Below, in pieces: positions 1 through 8,501 of a DNA stretch of 64,000 nucleotides. The position numbers and the translations under genes were made by a program. Origin of the DNA: an uncultured Prevotella sp. GTDB lineage: Bacteria; Bacteroidota; Bacteroidia; Bacteroidales; Bacteroidaceae. The stretch's first letter is position 1; each line of letters starts with the position of its first letter. The notes under the pieces were generated by a model that saw only the letters and a program-made list of their open reading frames with translations, had not been told where the DNA came from and ran no database searches. The DNA lies in the NCBI GenBank assembly GCA_937898715.1, contig CALEKA010000020.1:34749-98748 (forward strand). The letters run 5' to 3'.

Positions 1-135
1 TTTAAAGAGATTACGGCCGATGGCATCTCCGTCAGCAGCAACAGAGAGGGCATTTTGATAGACTACAATTCCCTCTTTGTCGCATACGGTAGCTGCAAAG
101 TCGGCGCTTTCAAGATAATCGAATACTTGCTTCAT
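1..135 (-). CDS. PAS-like domain protein, N-terminal fragment
   Basis: Only the first 45 codons lie in the window; the gene runs off the left edge. The start is the ATG at 135. The peptide begins MKQVFDYLESADFAATVCDK and continues with a stretch resembling the start of a PAS sensor domain (IVVYQNALSV, then GDAIGRNLF). PAS domains bind small ligands or mediate signalling, but the output domain is not visible, so no function can be given. No clear TAnnTTTG promoter was found in the 65 bp between this start and the stop of the next gene. The family call rests on pattern recognition of a short segment and is tentative. Confidence 0.6.
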   Translation of the reverse strand, partial: MKQVFDYLESADFAATVCDKEGIVVYQNALSVAADGDAIGRNLFK

Positions 136-200
136 AAGTGAATTGAATAGAATAAGACTTTTTACAAATGCGAAGTTAATAAAAAGGATGGATGTTTATC

Positions 201-1103
201 CTATCTACTTCCAATAAATAAACATGCCATGCCCAGCAATACAAAGAACAAGTCGATAGCCTTGGAACGCAGATTCTTCTCCTTAAATACCATAGCGCCG
301 AAGAGGAAAGATACGATTACGCTTCCTCTGCGTACCATCGATACTACGGCTATCATAGCTCCAGGACACGACAAGGCATAGAAGTAAGCCATATCAGCCG
401 CCGTAAGGAATACGGATATCAACACGATGCTCCATCGCCACTGAAAAGGCGTGCCTTGTTTCCGTTTGGGATACCATATAAATAGGATTACAGCCGACAT
501 CATGAGTGCTTGATAGAGGTTGTACCACCCCTGTACGAAGTAACGATTGAGTTCTGCTCCACCCTCTGCTGCAGAGGCCATAAGGTATTTATCATACAGT
601 CCGCTTGCCGCTCCAAGCACAGCTGCCAATACGAGCAATATAATCCACTTATCGTGAGCAAAACGAATGCCTTCTTTGCGACCGCTTCTACTCAAGAGGA
701 AGAAAGAGAATATAGCTAACGTCACACCTGCCCACTGCCAGCCGTTAAGGTTCTCTCCATAGATTAGCAGTGCTCCGACCAGCGTCATCACGGGCCTCGT
801 GGCATTAATCGGGCCAACTATCGTAAGCGGCAAATGCTTCATGGCATAATATCCACACACCCATGAAGACAGTACAATGACCGACTTCAGAAGCACCAAC
901 CCATGTGCTCTTACATCGCCCGCAGGAATCACGTTCATCCATCCAGCCGCAGAACCTATTATAATAGGAAGGAAGAAGAGTGCACAGACCACCGTGTTGA
1001 TCATCAGCACGGGAAGCACAGCATTATCCGCCAACGACTTTTTCTTAAACACATCATAGAAGCCCAGTAAGCAGGCGGATGTAAAAGCAAGCAATATCCA
1101 CAT
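201..1103 (-). CDS. EamA/DMT-family transporter
   Basis: An inner-membrane permease of about 300 residues, the usual length for ten-helix drug/metabolite transporters of the EamA family. Hydrophobic helices run from the first residues (MWILLAFTSACLLGFYDVF) to the C-terminus, and two repeated halves are apparent. The substrate cannot be told from sequence. I place the start at 1103: the frame stays open to 1148, but the extra 15 codons (MRRFNLGASRRFNPS) lie inside a GC-rich tandem repeat and do not look like a natural N-terminus. The preceding gene in this direction is truA, more than 200 bp away. The family is clear. Confidence 0.85.
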   Translation of the reverse strand: MWILLAFTSACLLGFYDVFKKKSLADNAVLPVLMINTVVCALFFLPIIIGSAAGWMNVIPAGDVRAHGLVLLKSVIVLSSWVCGYYAMKHLPLTIVGPINATRPVMTLVGALLIYGENLNGWQWAGVTLAIFSFFLLSRSGRKEGIRFAHDKWIILLVLAAVLGAASGLYDKYLMASAAEGGAELNRYFVQGWYNLYQALMMSAVILFIWYPKRKQGTPFQWRWSIVLISVFLTAADMAYFYALSCPGAMIAVVSMVRRGSVIVSFLFGAMVFKEKNLRSKAIDLFFVLLGMACLFIGSR

Positions 1104-1110
1104 AGAAGGG

Positions 1111-1250
1111 TTAAAACGGCGCGATGCGCCTAAGTTAAAACGGCGCAAGCGCCTAAGTTTATGAGTTTAAACTGTGCAAGCGGCAAAGTTTATGAGTTTA
1201 ATCGGCGCAAGCGCCTAAGTTTAGAAGTTTGCCTAAGCAATATGAGTTGG
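1111..1250. repeat. degenerate tandem repeat with GC-rich dyads
   Basis: Three to four imperfect copies of a unit containing the dyad GGCGCAAGCGCC followed by TAAG and a spacer resembling TTTATGAGTTTAA. Copies start near 1111, 1135, 1165 and 1196, and the period lengthens from 24 to about 31 bp. The array lies just upstream of the transporter start, in its probable 5' leader. From 1255 to 1330 there is further low-complexity sequence (AACTCTTC and AACTTCTAA motifs) and no gene. Confidence 0.75.
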
Positions 1251-1329
1251 GCACATTAATTTCAGCATACCCAAACACTATTCTTAACTCTTCGACTTCT
1301 AAACTCTTCAACGTTCTCGAACTTGTCAA

Positions 1330-2082
1330 CTAATCCAAGAAGATTTCTTCTTCATACTTTATATCTACTAACGAGAGCGCATTGCCTGGCATAGAATCGC
1401 CCGCAGCACAGCGGTCTTTTTGTGCAACGACATGCTTAAAGTCGTCTATAGAAAGCCTCCCGCGTCCCACTTCTATCAGCGTACCTACCACTGCGCGCAC
1501 CATGTTGCGAAGAAACCGATCGGCCGTTATCTCAAACTGCCACAGATCATCCCCTACCCGCGTCCACTCTGCATGTGTCACCTTGCAGATATTGGTCTTT
1601 ACGTCGGTATGAAGTTTCGAGAAACTCGTAAAGTCACTCACCTGCGTGAGATACCTTGCAGCTTCATTCATTCGTTGAAAATCGAGTGGGAACGTGATAC
1701 GAGTGGCATACTGACGATTGAACGGATCCTTTCGCGTGTATATCCAATAATGATAGGTACGAGCCTTGGCATCAAAACGAGCATGCGCATCATCGAGCAC
1801 GCGCACTACCTTGCTCACAGCAATGTCCTGTGGAAGGATACGGTTGAGTTTATCTGTGAGCCACGTGCCATCCAACTGTTCTTCCGTGTCAAAGTGAGCC
1901 ACCATCATGTGGGCATGCACTCCAGCATCCGTACGTCCGGCACCTGTCACATCGGAGCATTTTCCTCGCAAGAGTTTACTCAAGCATTCGTTCATTTTCT
2001 GCTGCACGCTCACCGCATTGGGTTGCACTTGCCATCCATGATAAGCCGTGCCATCATAAGAGAGGTAGATAAAGTAGCGCAT
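1330..2082 (-). CDS. truA: tRNA pseudouridine(38-40) synthase TruA
   Basis: Converts uridines 38-40 of the tRNA anticodon arm to pseudouridine in the cytoplasm. The 250-residue length fits the family. The N-terminus has the typical YDGTAYHGWQ motif, and the catalytic-Asp motif GRTDAGVHA places the nucleophile at D52. The C-terminal half carries the FLRNMVRAVVGTLIEVGRG segment typical of TruA. The start at 2082 directly precedes the conserved first strand (MRYFIYLSYDG), so no upstream extension is needed. The gene stands alone, with over 200 bp on each side. I saw no convincing TAnnTTTG box upstream. Identification is firm. Confidence 0.95.
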   Translation of the reverse strand: MRYFIYLSYDGTAYHGWQVQPNAVSVQQKMNECLSKLLRGKCSDVTGAGRTDAGVHAHMMVAHFDTEEQLDGTWLTDKLNRILPQDIAVSKVVRVLDDAHARFDAKARTYHYWIYTRKDPFNRQYATRITFPLDFQRMNEAARYLTQVSDFTSFSKLHTDVKTNICKVTHAEWTRVGDDLWQFEITADRFLRNMVRAVVGTLIEVGRGRLSIDDFKHVVAQKDRCAAGDSMPGNALSLVDIKYEEEIFLD

Positions 2083-2216
2083 AATTGGGAATTTTCTGGG
2101 AGAAAGTGTTTTGGGGAGAGTTGCTTTCTATAGAGACTTTACTAATATCGCATTTTCAAGCTACTAATACTTCTGTATGTACTATTTCTTTCTAAAAAAG
2201 ATCTTTTCTCTATGGT

Positions 2217-2278
2217 ATATAAAAAATAACAAGTAATGCATCTTACCCCGATAGGAGCAATAACACATTACTTGTTAT
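2217..2278 (-). terminator. terminator after rplI
   Basis: A perfect 13-bp inverted repeat, ATAACAAGTAATG (2226-2238) and CATTACTTGTTAT (2266-2278), encloses a 27-nt loop. Read on the minus strand the stem is followed by a run of six T. It lies 26 bp past the rplI stop, so it should end the rpsF-rpsR-rplI transcript. Confidence 0.8.
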
Positions 2279-2303
2279 AAGTTACGCTTTTATTCCGTTA
2301 GGA

Positions 2304-2753
2304 TTAAGCTTCTTCAGCTACAACCTCGAAAGGAATTTCTACGTTCACGTCCTTGTGGAGGTGTACAGTAGCGTGGAAAGAACCTACTTCCTTTACTTCC
2401 TTCAGAGTGATGATCTTGCGATCAATGTCGAAGCCAAGCTTCTGAAGAGCTTCAGCAATGTGAAGAGCGTTAACCGAACCGTAGATAGCACCAGTGGCAC
2501 TAACCTTAGTAGCGATCTTCAGAGGTTCGATGGCAGCGAGCTTCTGACCGAGAGCTTCAGCGTCAGCCTTGATCTGAGCGAGCTTGTGAGCGCGCTGCTT
2601 CAAGTTTTCAGCCAAAACCTTCTTTGCAGATTCAGATGCAATAATAGCCTTGCCAGTAGGAATAAGGTAGTTGCGGCCGTAGCCGTCCTTTACAGTTACG
2701 ATATCGTCTTTATAACCCAGACCAATAACGTTTTCTTTCAAAATGATTTCCAT
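2304..2753 (-). CDS. rplI: 50S ribosomal protein L9
   Basis: Large-subunit ribosomal protein binding 23S rRNA near the L1 stalk base. The 149 residues match the usual length. The N-terminal domain has the signature MEIILKENVIGLGYKDDIV and then GYGRNYLIPTGKA, the conserved RNA-binding segment of L9. The long linking helix follows (residues about 45-75) and then the C-terminal domain. It is the last gene of a three-gene operon with rpsR and rpsF; the gap to rpsR is 21 bp and contains a purine-rich GGAGGTAAT ribosome binding site in the sense direction. A terminator follows. Confidence 0.97.
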   Translation of the reverse strand: MEIILKENVIGLGYKDDIVTVKDGYGRNYLIPTGKAIIASESAKKVLAENLKQRAHKLAQIKADAEALGQKLAAIEPLKIATKVSATGAIYGSVNALHIAEALQKLGFDIDRKIITLKEVKEVGSFHATVHLHKDVNVEIPFEVVAEEA

Positions 2754-2774
2754 ATCTTATTACCTCCTCTGTTA

Positions 2775-3044
2775 TTATTTCATCAAATCGGTTACGAAGG
2801 GAAGGAGAGCCAAGTGGCGAGCACGCTTTACAGCCTGAGCCACACGACGCTGATACTTCAGAGAAGTACCTGTGATGCGACGGGGAAGGATCTTACCCTG
2901 CTCGTTCAAGAACTTCTTCAAGAATTCAGGATCCTTGTAGTCGATGTACTTGATACCGCTCTTCTTGAAACGGCAATACTTTTTCTTCTTGACATCCACT
3001 GTGGGGGGAGTCAAATAACGAATTTCTGATTGTGCTTGTGCCAT
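2775..3044 (-). CDS. rpsR: 30S ribosomal protein S18
   Basis: Small-subunit protein that pairs with S6 on the 30S platform. It has 89 residues. The central part shows the S18 core: YCRFKKSGIKYIDYKD, LPRRITGTSLKYQRRV and KRARHLALLPFV. The N-terminus (MAQAQSEIRYLTPP) is the extended form usual in Bacteroidetes. It starts 3 bp after the rpsF stop and is evidently co-translated with it; rplI follows. This matches the standard rpsF-rpsR-rplI order. Confidence 0.97.
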   Translation of the reverse strand: MAQAQSEIRYLTPPTVDVKKKKYCRFKKSGIKYIDYKDPEFLKKFLNEQGKILPRRITGTSLKYQRRVAQAVKRARHLALLPFVTDLMK

Positions 3045-3047
3045 TGT

Positions 3048-3392
3048 TTAGTCCTCCTTCTTATTAAACTTGTTACGACGCTTTTCTGCATATTCTGCAG
3101 CGTACTTCTCGTTCTTTACGGTGATGTAGCGAATTACGCGTTCGTCACGACGGAAAGCAACTTCGAGCTTAGCGATTACTGAAGGCTCTGCCTTGAACTC
3201 GATGAGTTCATAGAAGCCAGTGGACTTTTTCTGAATGGGATAAGCCATCGTCTTGAGGCCCCACTCTTCTTCATTGATAATCTCAGCGCCAGCGTCGGTG
3301 AGAATACCTTTGAACTTAGCGACCGTTTCCTTCATCTGTTGGTCAGACAAAACGGGAGTCATAATGAAAACGGTCTCGTACTGATTCATCAT
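3048..3392 (-). CDS. rpsF: 30S ribosomal protein S6
   Basis: Small-subunit protein that forms a heterodimer with S18 on 16S rRNA. It has 114 residues, with the S6 opening NQYETVFIMTP and the later motifs WGLKTMAYPIQKKSTGFYELI and RRDERVIRYITV. Two consecutive ATGs (3392 and 3389) could serve as start; the first is given. It is the first gene of the operon. A promoter with TTG and TAnnTTTG boxes lies about 45 bp upstream, leaving a short leader. In many bacteria S6:S18 binds this leader, but I could not recognise that structure here. Confidence 0.97.
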   Translation of the reverse strand: MMNQYETVFIMTPVLSDQQMKETVAKFKGILTDAGAEIINEEEWGLKTMAYPIQKKSTGFYELIEFKAEPSVIAKLEVAFRRDERVIRYITVKNEKYAAEYAEKRRNKFNKKED

Positions 3393-3437
3393 AATTGTAA
3401 TGAATTAATAGGGATTGTTAATGCAAAATTGCGGGTG

Positions 3438-3469
3438 CAAAAGTACGCATTCTTACTGAAACAGACAAG
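3438..3469 (-). promoter_or_regulatory. promoter of rpsF-rpsR-rplI
   Basis: On the minus strand a -33 TTG (3466-3468) and a -7 TACTTTTG (3438-3445) are separated by 20 bp. This fits the Bacteroidetes housekeeping sigma consensus. The rpsF start is at 3392. Confidence 0.8.
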
Positions 3470-3620
3470 TTTTTCTGCGTTTTTTTGATTCACAGCGCTG
3501 TTTTCCGGCTCCTTCCGGCTCCTTTAAGCCCCCATCTGGCTTCAAAGCTTTCCTTTACCTACACTTAAGTTTTCCGCTCTGTCAAATCATGAAAATTCAG
3601 TTCCTAAAATCCCTAATTCA

Positions 3621-3853
3621 AGTTTCGGATTTAGAATGGGCGGGCTGAAAGCCCAATGATATTCATAGCCCAGGGCATCGCCCTGGGTATCCCATAAGCA
3701 GTATTGTTTCGCCCTGTAAGGGCAAAAGTAGAAATATATTGTCCTTACTTCTGCCCTTACAGGGCGTATCATTCTTGCAATTCCTACCCAAGGCGTTGCC
3801 TTGGGCTATGGAAATCACTGGGCTTTCAGCCCGCCCATCCTAAATCCGAAACT
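3621..3853. repeat. 233-bp compound palindromic element (MITE-like)
   Basis: The ends form a 35-bp inverted repeat, 3621-3655 against 3819-3853, with a single mismatch (outer part AGTTTCGGATTTA). Several GC-rich hairpins are nested inside: CCCAGGGCATCGCCCTGGG (about 3669-3687), GCCCTGTAAGGGC (about 3711-3723) and its partner GCCCTTACAGGGC (about 3755-3767), and a CCAAGGCGTTGCCTTGG stem near 3788-3804. The open frame crossing it on the minus strand is not taken as a gene. The rest of the 3393-3880 gap holds the rpsF promoter and nothing else recognised. Confidence 0.8.
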
Positions 3854-3880
3854 TCAGTTAAGTAGTCTTAAGCTGGCTTA

Positions 3881-4636
3881 TTACTTTTCATGCCACATTC
3901 TCCAAGCAGCATCGGCTTGCAGATGAAGCATTTCTAACCCGTTCTTAACTACAGCGCCATGTTCTCGTCCACGTTTCATAAAGAGCGTTTCAAGAGGATT
4001 GTATACCAAGTCATAGAGCAAGTGTTCAGGAGTAAGATACTCATAGGGGATATTAGGACAAGCATCTACCTTGGGATACATTCCCACGGGCGAACAATTG
4101 ACCACGACTTTGTACTCTGCCATAACTTCTGCCGTCAAATCAGCATAGCTCAGCTGCCCTTCATTAGGATGACGACTTACGTAAGTAGGAGAAATACCCA
4201 TTTGCTTCAAGCCATAGACTACAGCTTTAGACGCGCCACCAGTACCCAGTACGAGAGCTTTCTTGTGAAAATCTTTACGTAATAGCGGACGTATAGAATC
4301 TGAGAAACCTACTACATCAGAATTATACCCTATCAGCCTTTTCCCACTTGGTAAATTAGGATCTTCTTCCACTCTTACCACGTTTACAGCGCCTATTTCT
4401 TGTGCTTCTGGTGTAAGTCTTTCCAGATAAGGCATAACAGCCTGCTTATACGGAATCGTTACATTGAATCCCTTCAGATTGGTTTGGCATAGTAGAAACT
4501 GCATAGCTTCTTCTACAGTGGGGTATTCAAAGTTTTGATAAATCGCTTGAATGTGTTCACGTTCAAACTTATCAGCAAAGTACTTTGCCGAAAAACTATG
4601 ACCAAGTGGGTAACCTAACAATCCGTAGAGTTCCAT
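3881..4636 (-). CDS. aroE: shikimate dehydrogenase
   Basis: Reduces 3-dehydroshikimate to shikimate with NADPH in the aromatic amino acid pathway (cytoplasm). At 251 residues it is slightly short but within family range. Visible motifs are YPLGHSFSAKYF (substrate-binding loop, about residues 9-20), GFNVTIPYK with the catalytic lysine at K64, GYNSD with the catalytic aspartate at D107, and the NADP loop GTGGASKAV from residue 131. NCSPVGMYP and the C-terminal LQADAAW also fit. It lies 110 bp downstream of the ClC gene in the same direction and may be transcribed from it or alone. Confidence 0.95.
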   Translation of the reverse strand: MELYGLLGYPLGHSFSAKYFADKFEREHIQAIYQNFEYPTVEEAMQFLLCQTNLKGFNVTIPYKQAVMPYLERLTPEAQEIGAVNVVRVEEDPNLPSGKRLIGYNSDVVGFSDSIRPLLRKDFHKKALVLGTGGASKAVVYGLKQMGISPTYVSRHPNEGQLSYADLTAEVMAEYKVVVNCSPVGMYPKVDACPNIPYEYLTPEHLLYDLVYNPLETLFMKRGREHGAVVKNGLEMLHLQADAAWRMWHEK

Positions 4637-4746
4637 AAAAATGAGTTTTTAATGTTTTGAACTAAATAGCTGCAAGCGTAAGATTAATGCACGAGATGGA
4701 AACAATATCTGATCTTAGCACTCAATTACATCACTGAAATGCAGCC

Positions 4747-6600
4747 TTATTCTTCAGAGAAATCCTTTATAACCTGTCTGTAAGAAGCATAAAGCCTTGT
4801 ACGTGAAACAAATCCCACGAATGTACCATCAGGATTGAGTACGGGCAATGTGCCAGCATCGCAACGCGAAAACTTATCCATCACAGTCTGCATATTGTCG
4901 TCTGTTCGAAGCACCATCTCTGGTTGCTGCATCAGCTGAGATGCTTTATACATACGGTAAAGTTCGCTTCGGAATATCACTTGACGTATCTTGTTCACAT
5001 TGATTACTCCCAGCATGCCACCTTTCATGTCTACTACAGCAAAGTGAAGGCTCTTACTCTTTGATACAGCTTGCACGATTTGCCCTAAATACATATCAGG
5101 AGTCAGCTTTGGACGTTCCTTATCGATAATAGCATCGAGCGACATAAGCGTCAGTACGGAGCGATCTTTATGGTGCGTAAGAAGTTCACCTTTTCGAGCA
5201 AGACGTATGGCATAAATGCTATGTTTCTCAAAGGCATTGATTGTAAGATAGGATGCCACCGAGACAATCATTAGAGGGATGAACAACTGGTAACCACCCG
5301 TAAGTTCAGCAATCAAGAACACACCTGTAAGTGGCGCATGAAACACACCACTCATTACCCCTGCCATACCCAGCAGAGCATAGTTTGTCTCTGGCACAAC
5401 TGTGCCGATAGGGCTGTACATATTCCACAGTTTTGAGAAAACGAAGCCTCCCACGCAACCGAGGAAAAGGCTTGGTGCAAACGTACCACCGCAACCGCCA
5501 CCACCATTCGTAGCCGTTGTTGCAAACACTTTAAAGAGAATGATCAAACCGAGATAAACCAAAAGGTATTCAGGATGATGGTAAAACAATGAATTATTGA
5601 GCACTTGATCTGCCTCAGCATCTGTATGACTTCCCAAAAGAACATTTATCGTGCCATAACCTTCACCATAAAGCGGTGGAAAGAAATAGATCAGGAGTGC
5701 TAACACTGCGCCGCCCAATGCCAATTTGGAGTACATGTTGTGCATTCGTCCAAACACTTGTTCAAACGAACTCATCACTCGCGTGAAATAAAGCGATATA
5801 AATCCGCAAAACACGCCCAAAAGTACAGAAGTCGGCACACGACTCACGCTAAACGGATCGCTCAGTTGGAACACGAACATTGGGCTCATACCCGTCCAAG
5901 CATAAGTGATGCATGTTGCAGTAAGACAGCTTACAAGCAATGGCAGTAGCGATGCCATCGTAAGATCGACCATAAGCACTTCCAGAGTAAACATCAGTCC
6001 AGCAATAGGAGCTTTGAAGATACCTGCCACAGCTCCTGATGCGCCACAGCCAATAAGAAGCATCATCGTCTTATGATCCAATTGAAATAGTTGTCCCAAT
6101 CGACTTCCGATAGCAGAACCCGTCAGCACAATAGGCGATTCAGCACCCACAGAGCCACCAAAACCGATTGTAAGAGCCGATGCCACTACGCTCGACCAGC
6201 AATTGTGTCCTCGAATGTTGCCTTGTTTACGAGAGAGTGCATAGAGAATTTTTGTAACACCATGTCCAATGTCGTCTCTAACAATATATCGTATAAAAAG
6301 TGCCGTAAGGTAAATGCCCACTACAGGATAAACCAAGAAAAGCCAATTGGAGTGAGTCACGTCAAATTGAGCAGTGAGCAAATATTCTATCTCATGGATG
6401 ATCAGTTTCAGTATTTGCGCTGCAACAGCAGCTCCAACTCCCACGATAAAGGCTAAAATCAGCACGAACTGCTTCTGGCTGAGATGCTTTGAGATCCACA
6501 CAGAGAGCTTTCTCATGAACACGTTATGCCCTTTTACCATGGCACGTGCTCTCTGCCCTTCTGCTGCACTATTATATAAATCTTGAGTATTGTCTGACAT
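4747..6600 (-). CDS. ClC-family chloride channel/transporter with CBS domains
   Basis: Integral membrane anion channel or antiporter of 617 residues. A cytosolic N-terminus of about 40 residues is followed by the ClC core (about 45-450) and a C-terminal pair of CBS domains (about 475-612), which usually sense nucleotides. The gating-glutamate motif appears as GSVGAESP (about 149-156, E154 equivalent to E148 of the E. coli protein). The segment FKAPIAGLMFTLEV has valine where proton-coupled exchangers carry the second glutamate, so by this residue it resembles channels. The selectivity loop reads GHGVT. Transport mode and anion are not proven by sequence. Confidence 0.92.
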   Translation of the reverse strand: MSDNTQDLYNSAAEGQRARAMVKGHNVFMRKLSVWISKHLSQKQFVLILAFIVGVGAAVAAQILKLIIHEIEYLLTAQFDVTHSNWLFLVYPVVGIYLTALFIRYIVRDDIGHGVTKILYALSRKQGNIRGHNCWSSVVASALTIGFGGSVGAESPIVLTGSAIGSRLGQLFQLDHKTMMLLIGCGASGAVAGIFKAPIAGLMFTLEVLMVDLTMASLLPLLVSCLTATCITYAWTGMSPMFVFQLSDPFSVSRVPTSVLLGVFCGFISLYFTRVMSSFEQVFGRMHNMYSKLALGGAVLALLIYFFPPLYGEGYGTINVLLGSHTDAEADQVLNNSLFYHHPEYLLVYLGLIILFKVFATTATNGGGGCGGTFAPSLFLGCVGGFVFSKLWNMYSPIGTVVPETNYALLGMAGVMSGVFHAPLTGVFLIAELTGGYQLFIPLMIVSVASYLTINAFEKHSIYAIRLARKGELLTHHKDRSVLTLMSLDAIIDKERPKLTPDMYLGQIVQAVSKSKSLHFAVVDMKGGMLGVINVNKIRQVIFRSELYRMYKASQLMQQPEMVLRTDDNMQTVMDKFSRCDAGTLPVLNPDGTFVGFVSRTRLYASYRQVIKDFSEE

Positions 6601-6725
6601 GCAATATTGTTTAGATGGAGAATAGATCTTTCTGCTATTGTTTGACTAATATACGATTCCGATCATAGTATTAAAGATCCTATTACTCTATCAATTCTAA
6701 AAAATATCTTTCTTAGAAGCCCTTT

Positions 6726-7325
6726 CTATCGAATTACTTTTACTTCGCCTCCAACACCCAATTTGATAATGTTCGATGCAGGTGGATTTTGGCTTTCATC
6801 GCGCCGTGACGTACACACATAGTCCACGGCATCCAAGATCTCTGGAGCAATATCCTGGAATCGGCGTGGAGAAGGCTGTCCGCTAATATTGGCTGAAGTA
6901 GAAACAATTGCCCTACGCATGCGCATGCATAGATTACGACTGAACTCTTCGTGAGTCACACGGATGGCAGCACTTCCATCTTCTGCCAACAAGTTGGGGG
7001 CAAGATTTCGAGCACCATCATAAATAATCGTCAACGGACGTTCCGCTACTTCCATAAGCTGCCAAGCCACTTCAGGCACTTCGCGTACATAGAATTCTAT
7101 CTTGGCTTCAGAGTCGACAAGCGAGATCAAAGCTTTCGCATCATTTCTCCTCTTGATCTCAAACACGCGCCTTACGGCTTCTTCGTTGGTAGCATCGCAG
7201 CCAATGCCCCATATTGTATCCGTGGGATAGAGTATTACTCCACCCCTATTCATCACGTCGATGGCATTTTTGATATCTTCACGATATTCTTTTAAATGTC
7301 CAATTGTCTCCTTTCTTTGGGTCAT
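6726..7325 (-). CDS. Sua5/YciO/YrdC family threonylcarbamoyl-AMP synthase
   Basis: The family makes threonylcarbamoyl-AMP from threonine, bicarbonate and ATP, the precursor of t6A37 in ANN-decoding tRNAs. The protein has 199 residues, a single YrdC domain without the Sua5 extension. Motifs seen are GGVILYPTDTIWGIGCDA (about 29-46), the substrate-loop region EIKRRNDAKALI, and VSTSANISGQPSP near the C-terminus. It could be the YciO paralogue rather than the essential TsaC; sequence alone does not settle this. It lies 125 bp upstream of the ClC gene in the same direction. Confidence 0.88.
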   Translation of the reverse strand: MTQRKETIGHLKEYREDIKNAIDVMNRGGVILYPTDTIWGIGCDATNEEAVRRVFEIKRRNDAKALISLVDSEAKIEFYVREVPEVAWQLMEVAERPLTIIYDGARNLAPNLLAEDGSAAIRVTHEEFSRNLCMRMRRAIVSTSANISGQPSPRRFQDIAPEILDAVDYVCTSRRDESQNPPASNIIKLGVGGEVKVIR

Positions 7326-7406
7326 TATATGTTAGTTTTTGTAGAATCTATGAATGAACAAGAATCCTCGTATTTCTTACTTCGAACACTTATATACTTG
7401 TCGTTC

Positions 7407-8456
7407 TCAGTTTTTCCCTGTAAGTTTATCAATCAAGTTCTTGTTAAGTCTCTTCAAGTCTCGCCCTGTCTTATTGATTAAATTTTCTGGTACGCGCTTC
7501 CATTCATTAAAGAAGTCAGGAATAAGCTGAAGCAGATTCTTGATAGGCAAATCCGATGGTAGAGGCTCATATTTCTTATTGGGATTTATCACTACCTTAA
7601 ACGAACTCGGATGTAGTTTTACGTCAATCTCGCTTCCCGTCCAGAATGGATCGCCATCATAGTGGGCAATGCCATCTCCTTCACGTCTGATACGCAAGTG
7701 AGAAGTGCGGAAAGTCTTTACGTGGCTATTGTTCGGTAGCGTTCCACTAAACAATTGAAGAGCGACTTGTGGAGCTTCTAAGGCATTGAAGGGCTCCATT
7801 ACTACGACATCCATCAATCCGTCTTTCATGCTTGCTTCCGGAGCGATAAAAGCATCATTCCCATATTGCGAAGCATTAGCACATGCTATTAAGAACGCAT
7901 TAAATGTCTCTGTGCCGTTCTCATCCTCTATGGTGTAGACCTGCGGCTTATATTGAAGGCCCGACTTCAAAGTGTTTTCCACATAAGTAAGCAGCCCTCG
8001 CTTCTCCGAAGAAGCGAAACGCTCACTAATAAAGGCATCAAAACCAACACCGCACGTGCAGAAAAACGGACGATCGTTGATAGTCCCATAGTCTAAAGAT
8101 TTTATTGAGCCTTGATTAATTAATTCAATAGCTTTAGCAGGATTGAGTGGAACGCACAAATGCCGAGCTAATCCGTTGCCCGAACCACATGGCACGATTC
8201 CCAAAGCAGTCTGGGTGTGAACTAAAGCACGGCCTACTTCATTGACCGTGCCATCTCCACCCACAGCCACAACGATATCAACTCCTTCAGCTGCAGCCTC
8301 TTGAGCAATCTTTGTAGCATGCCCTGCATATTGGGTCTCTCTTATTTCAACATCATAAATCTCACGATCTGTGTTTTCCTGCGCAAGCTTCGTAATATTC
8401 TGCTTACGTTGCGTACCAGATATAGGATTTACAATGTAAAGGATTTTCTTTTTCAT
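7407..8456 (-). CDS. diacylglycerol/lipid kinase (YegS/BmrU family)
   Basis: Phosphorylates diacylglycerol or a related lipid at the inner face of the membrane. The start is set at 8456, giving 349 residues beginning MKKKILYIVNPISGT; the frame is open 35 codons further upstream, but that stretch covers the promoter and lacks conservation. The nucleotide-binding motif GGDGTVNEV falls at residues 66-74, followed by LGIVPCGSGNGLARHLC. The C-terminal half has the GLMDVVVMEPF and HYDGDP motifs of the family. Its C-terminus has about 50 charged residues after the domain. Substrate preference is unknown. Confidence 0.92.
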   Translation of the reverse strand: MKKKILYIVNPISGTQRKQNITKLAQENTDREIYDVEIRETQYAGHATKIAQEAAAEGVDIVVAVGGDGTVNEVGRALVHTQTALGIVPCGSGNGLARHLCVPLNPAKAIELINQGSIKSLDYGTINDRPFFCTCGVGFDAFISERFASSEKRGLLTYVENTLKSGLQYKPQVYTIEDENGTETFNAFLIACANASQYGNDAFIAPEASMKDGLMDVVVMEPFNALEAPQVALQLFSGTLPNNSHVKTFRTSHLRIRREGDGIAHYDGDPFWTGSEIDVKLHPSSFKVVINPNKKYEPLPSDLPIKNLLQLIPDFFNEWKRVPENLINKTGRDLKRLNKNLIDKLTGKN

Positions 8457-8493
8457 GCTGACAAAGTTAATGCAAGACTTCGTCAAAACAAAA

Positions 8494-8501
8494 CAAAAGT
8501 A
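8494..8501 (-). promoter_or_regulatory. candidate -7 box of the lipid kinase gene
   Basis: TACTTTTG read on the minus strand, about 38 bp before the ATG at 8456. A second match (TAACTTTG, 8462-8469) is too close to the ATG for a normal leader. No clear -33 TTG was found. Confidence 0.5.

Noticed and set aside
1420..2133. 237-codon frame antisense to truA
   Set aside because: Fully covered by the well-supported truA gene; composition is that of a shadow frame.
2355..3029. 224-codon frame antisense to rplI-rpsR
   Set aside because: Lies over two certain ribosomal protein genes.
3587..3772. 61-codon minus-strand open frame
   Set aside because: It lies within the compound palindrome at 3621-3853; its translation is a by-product of the GC-rich hairpins.
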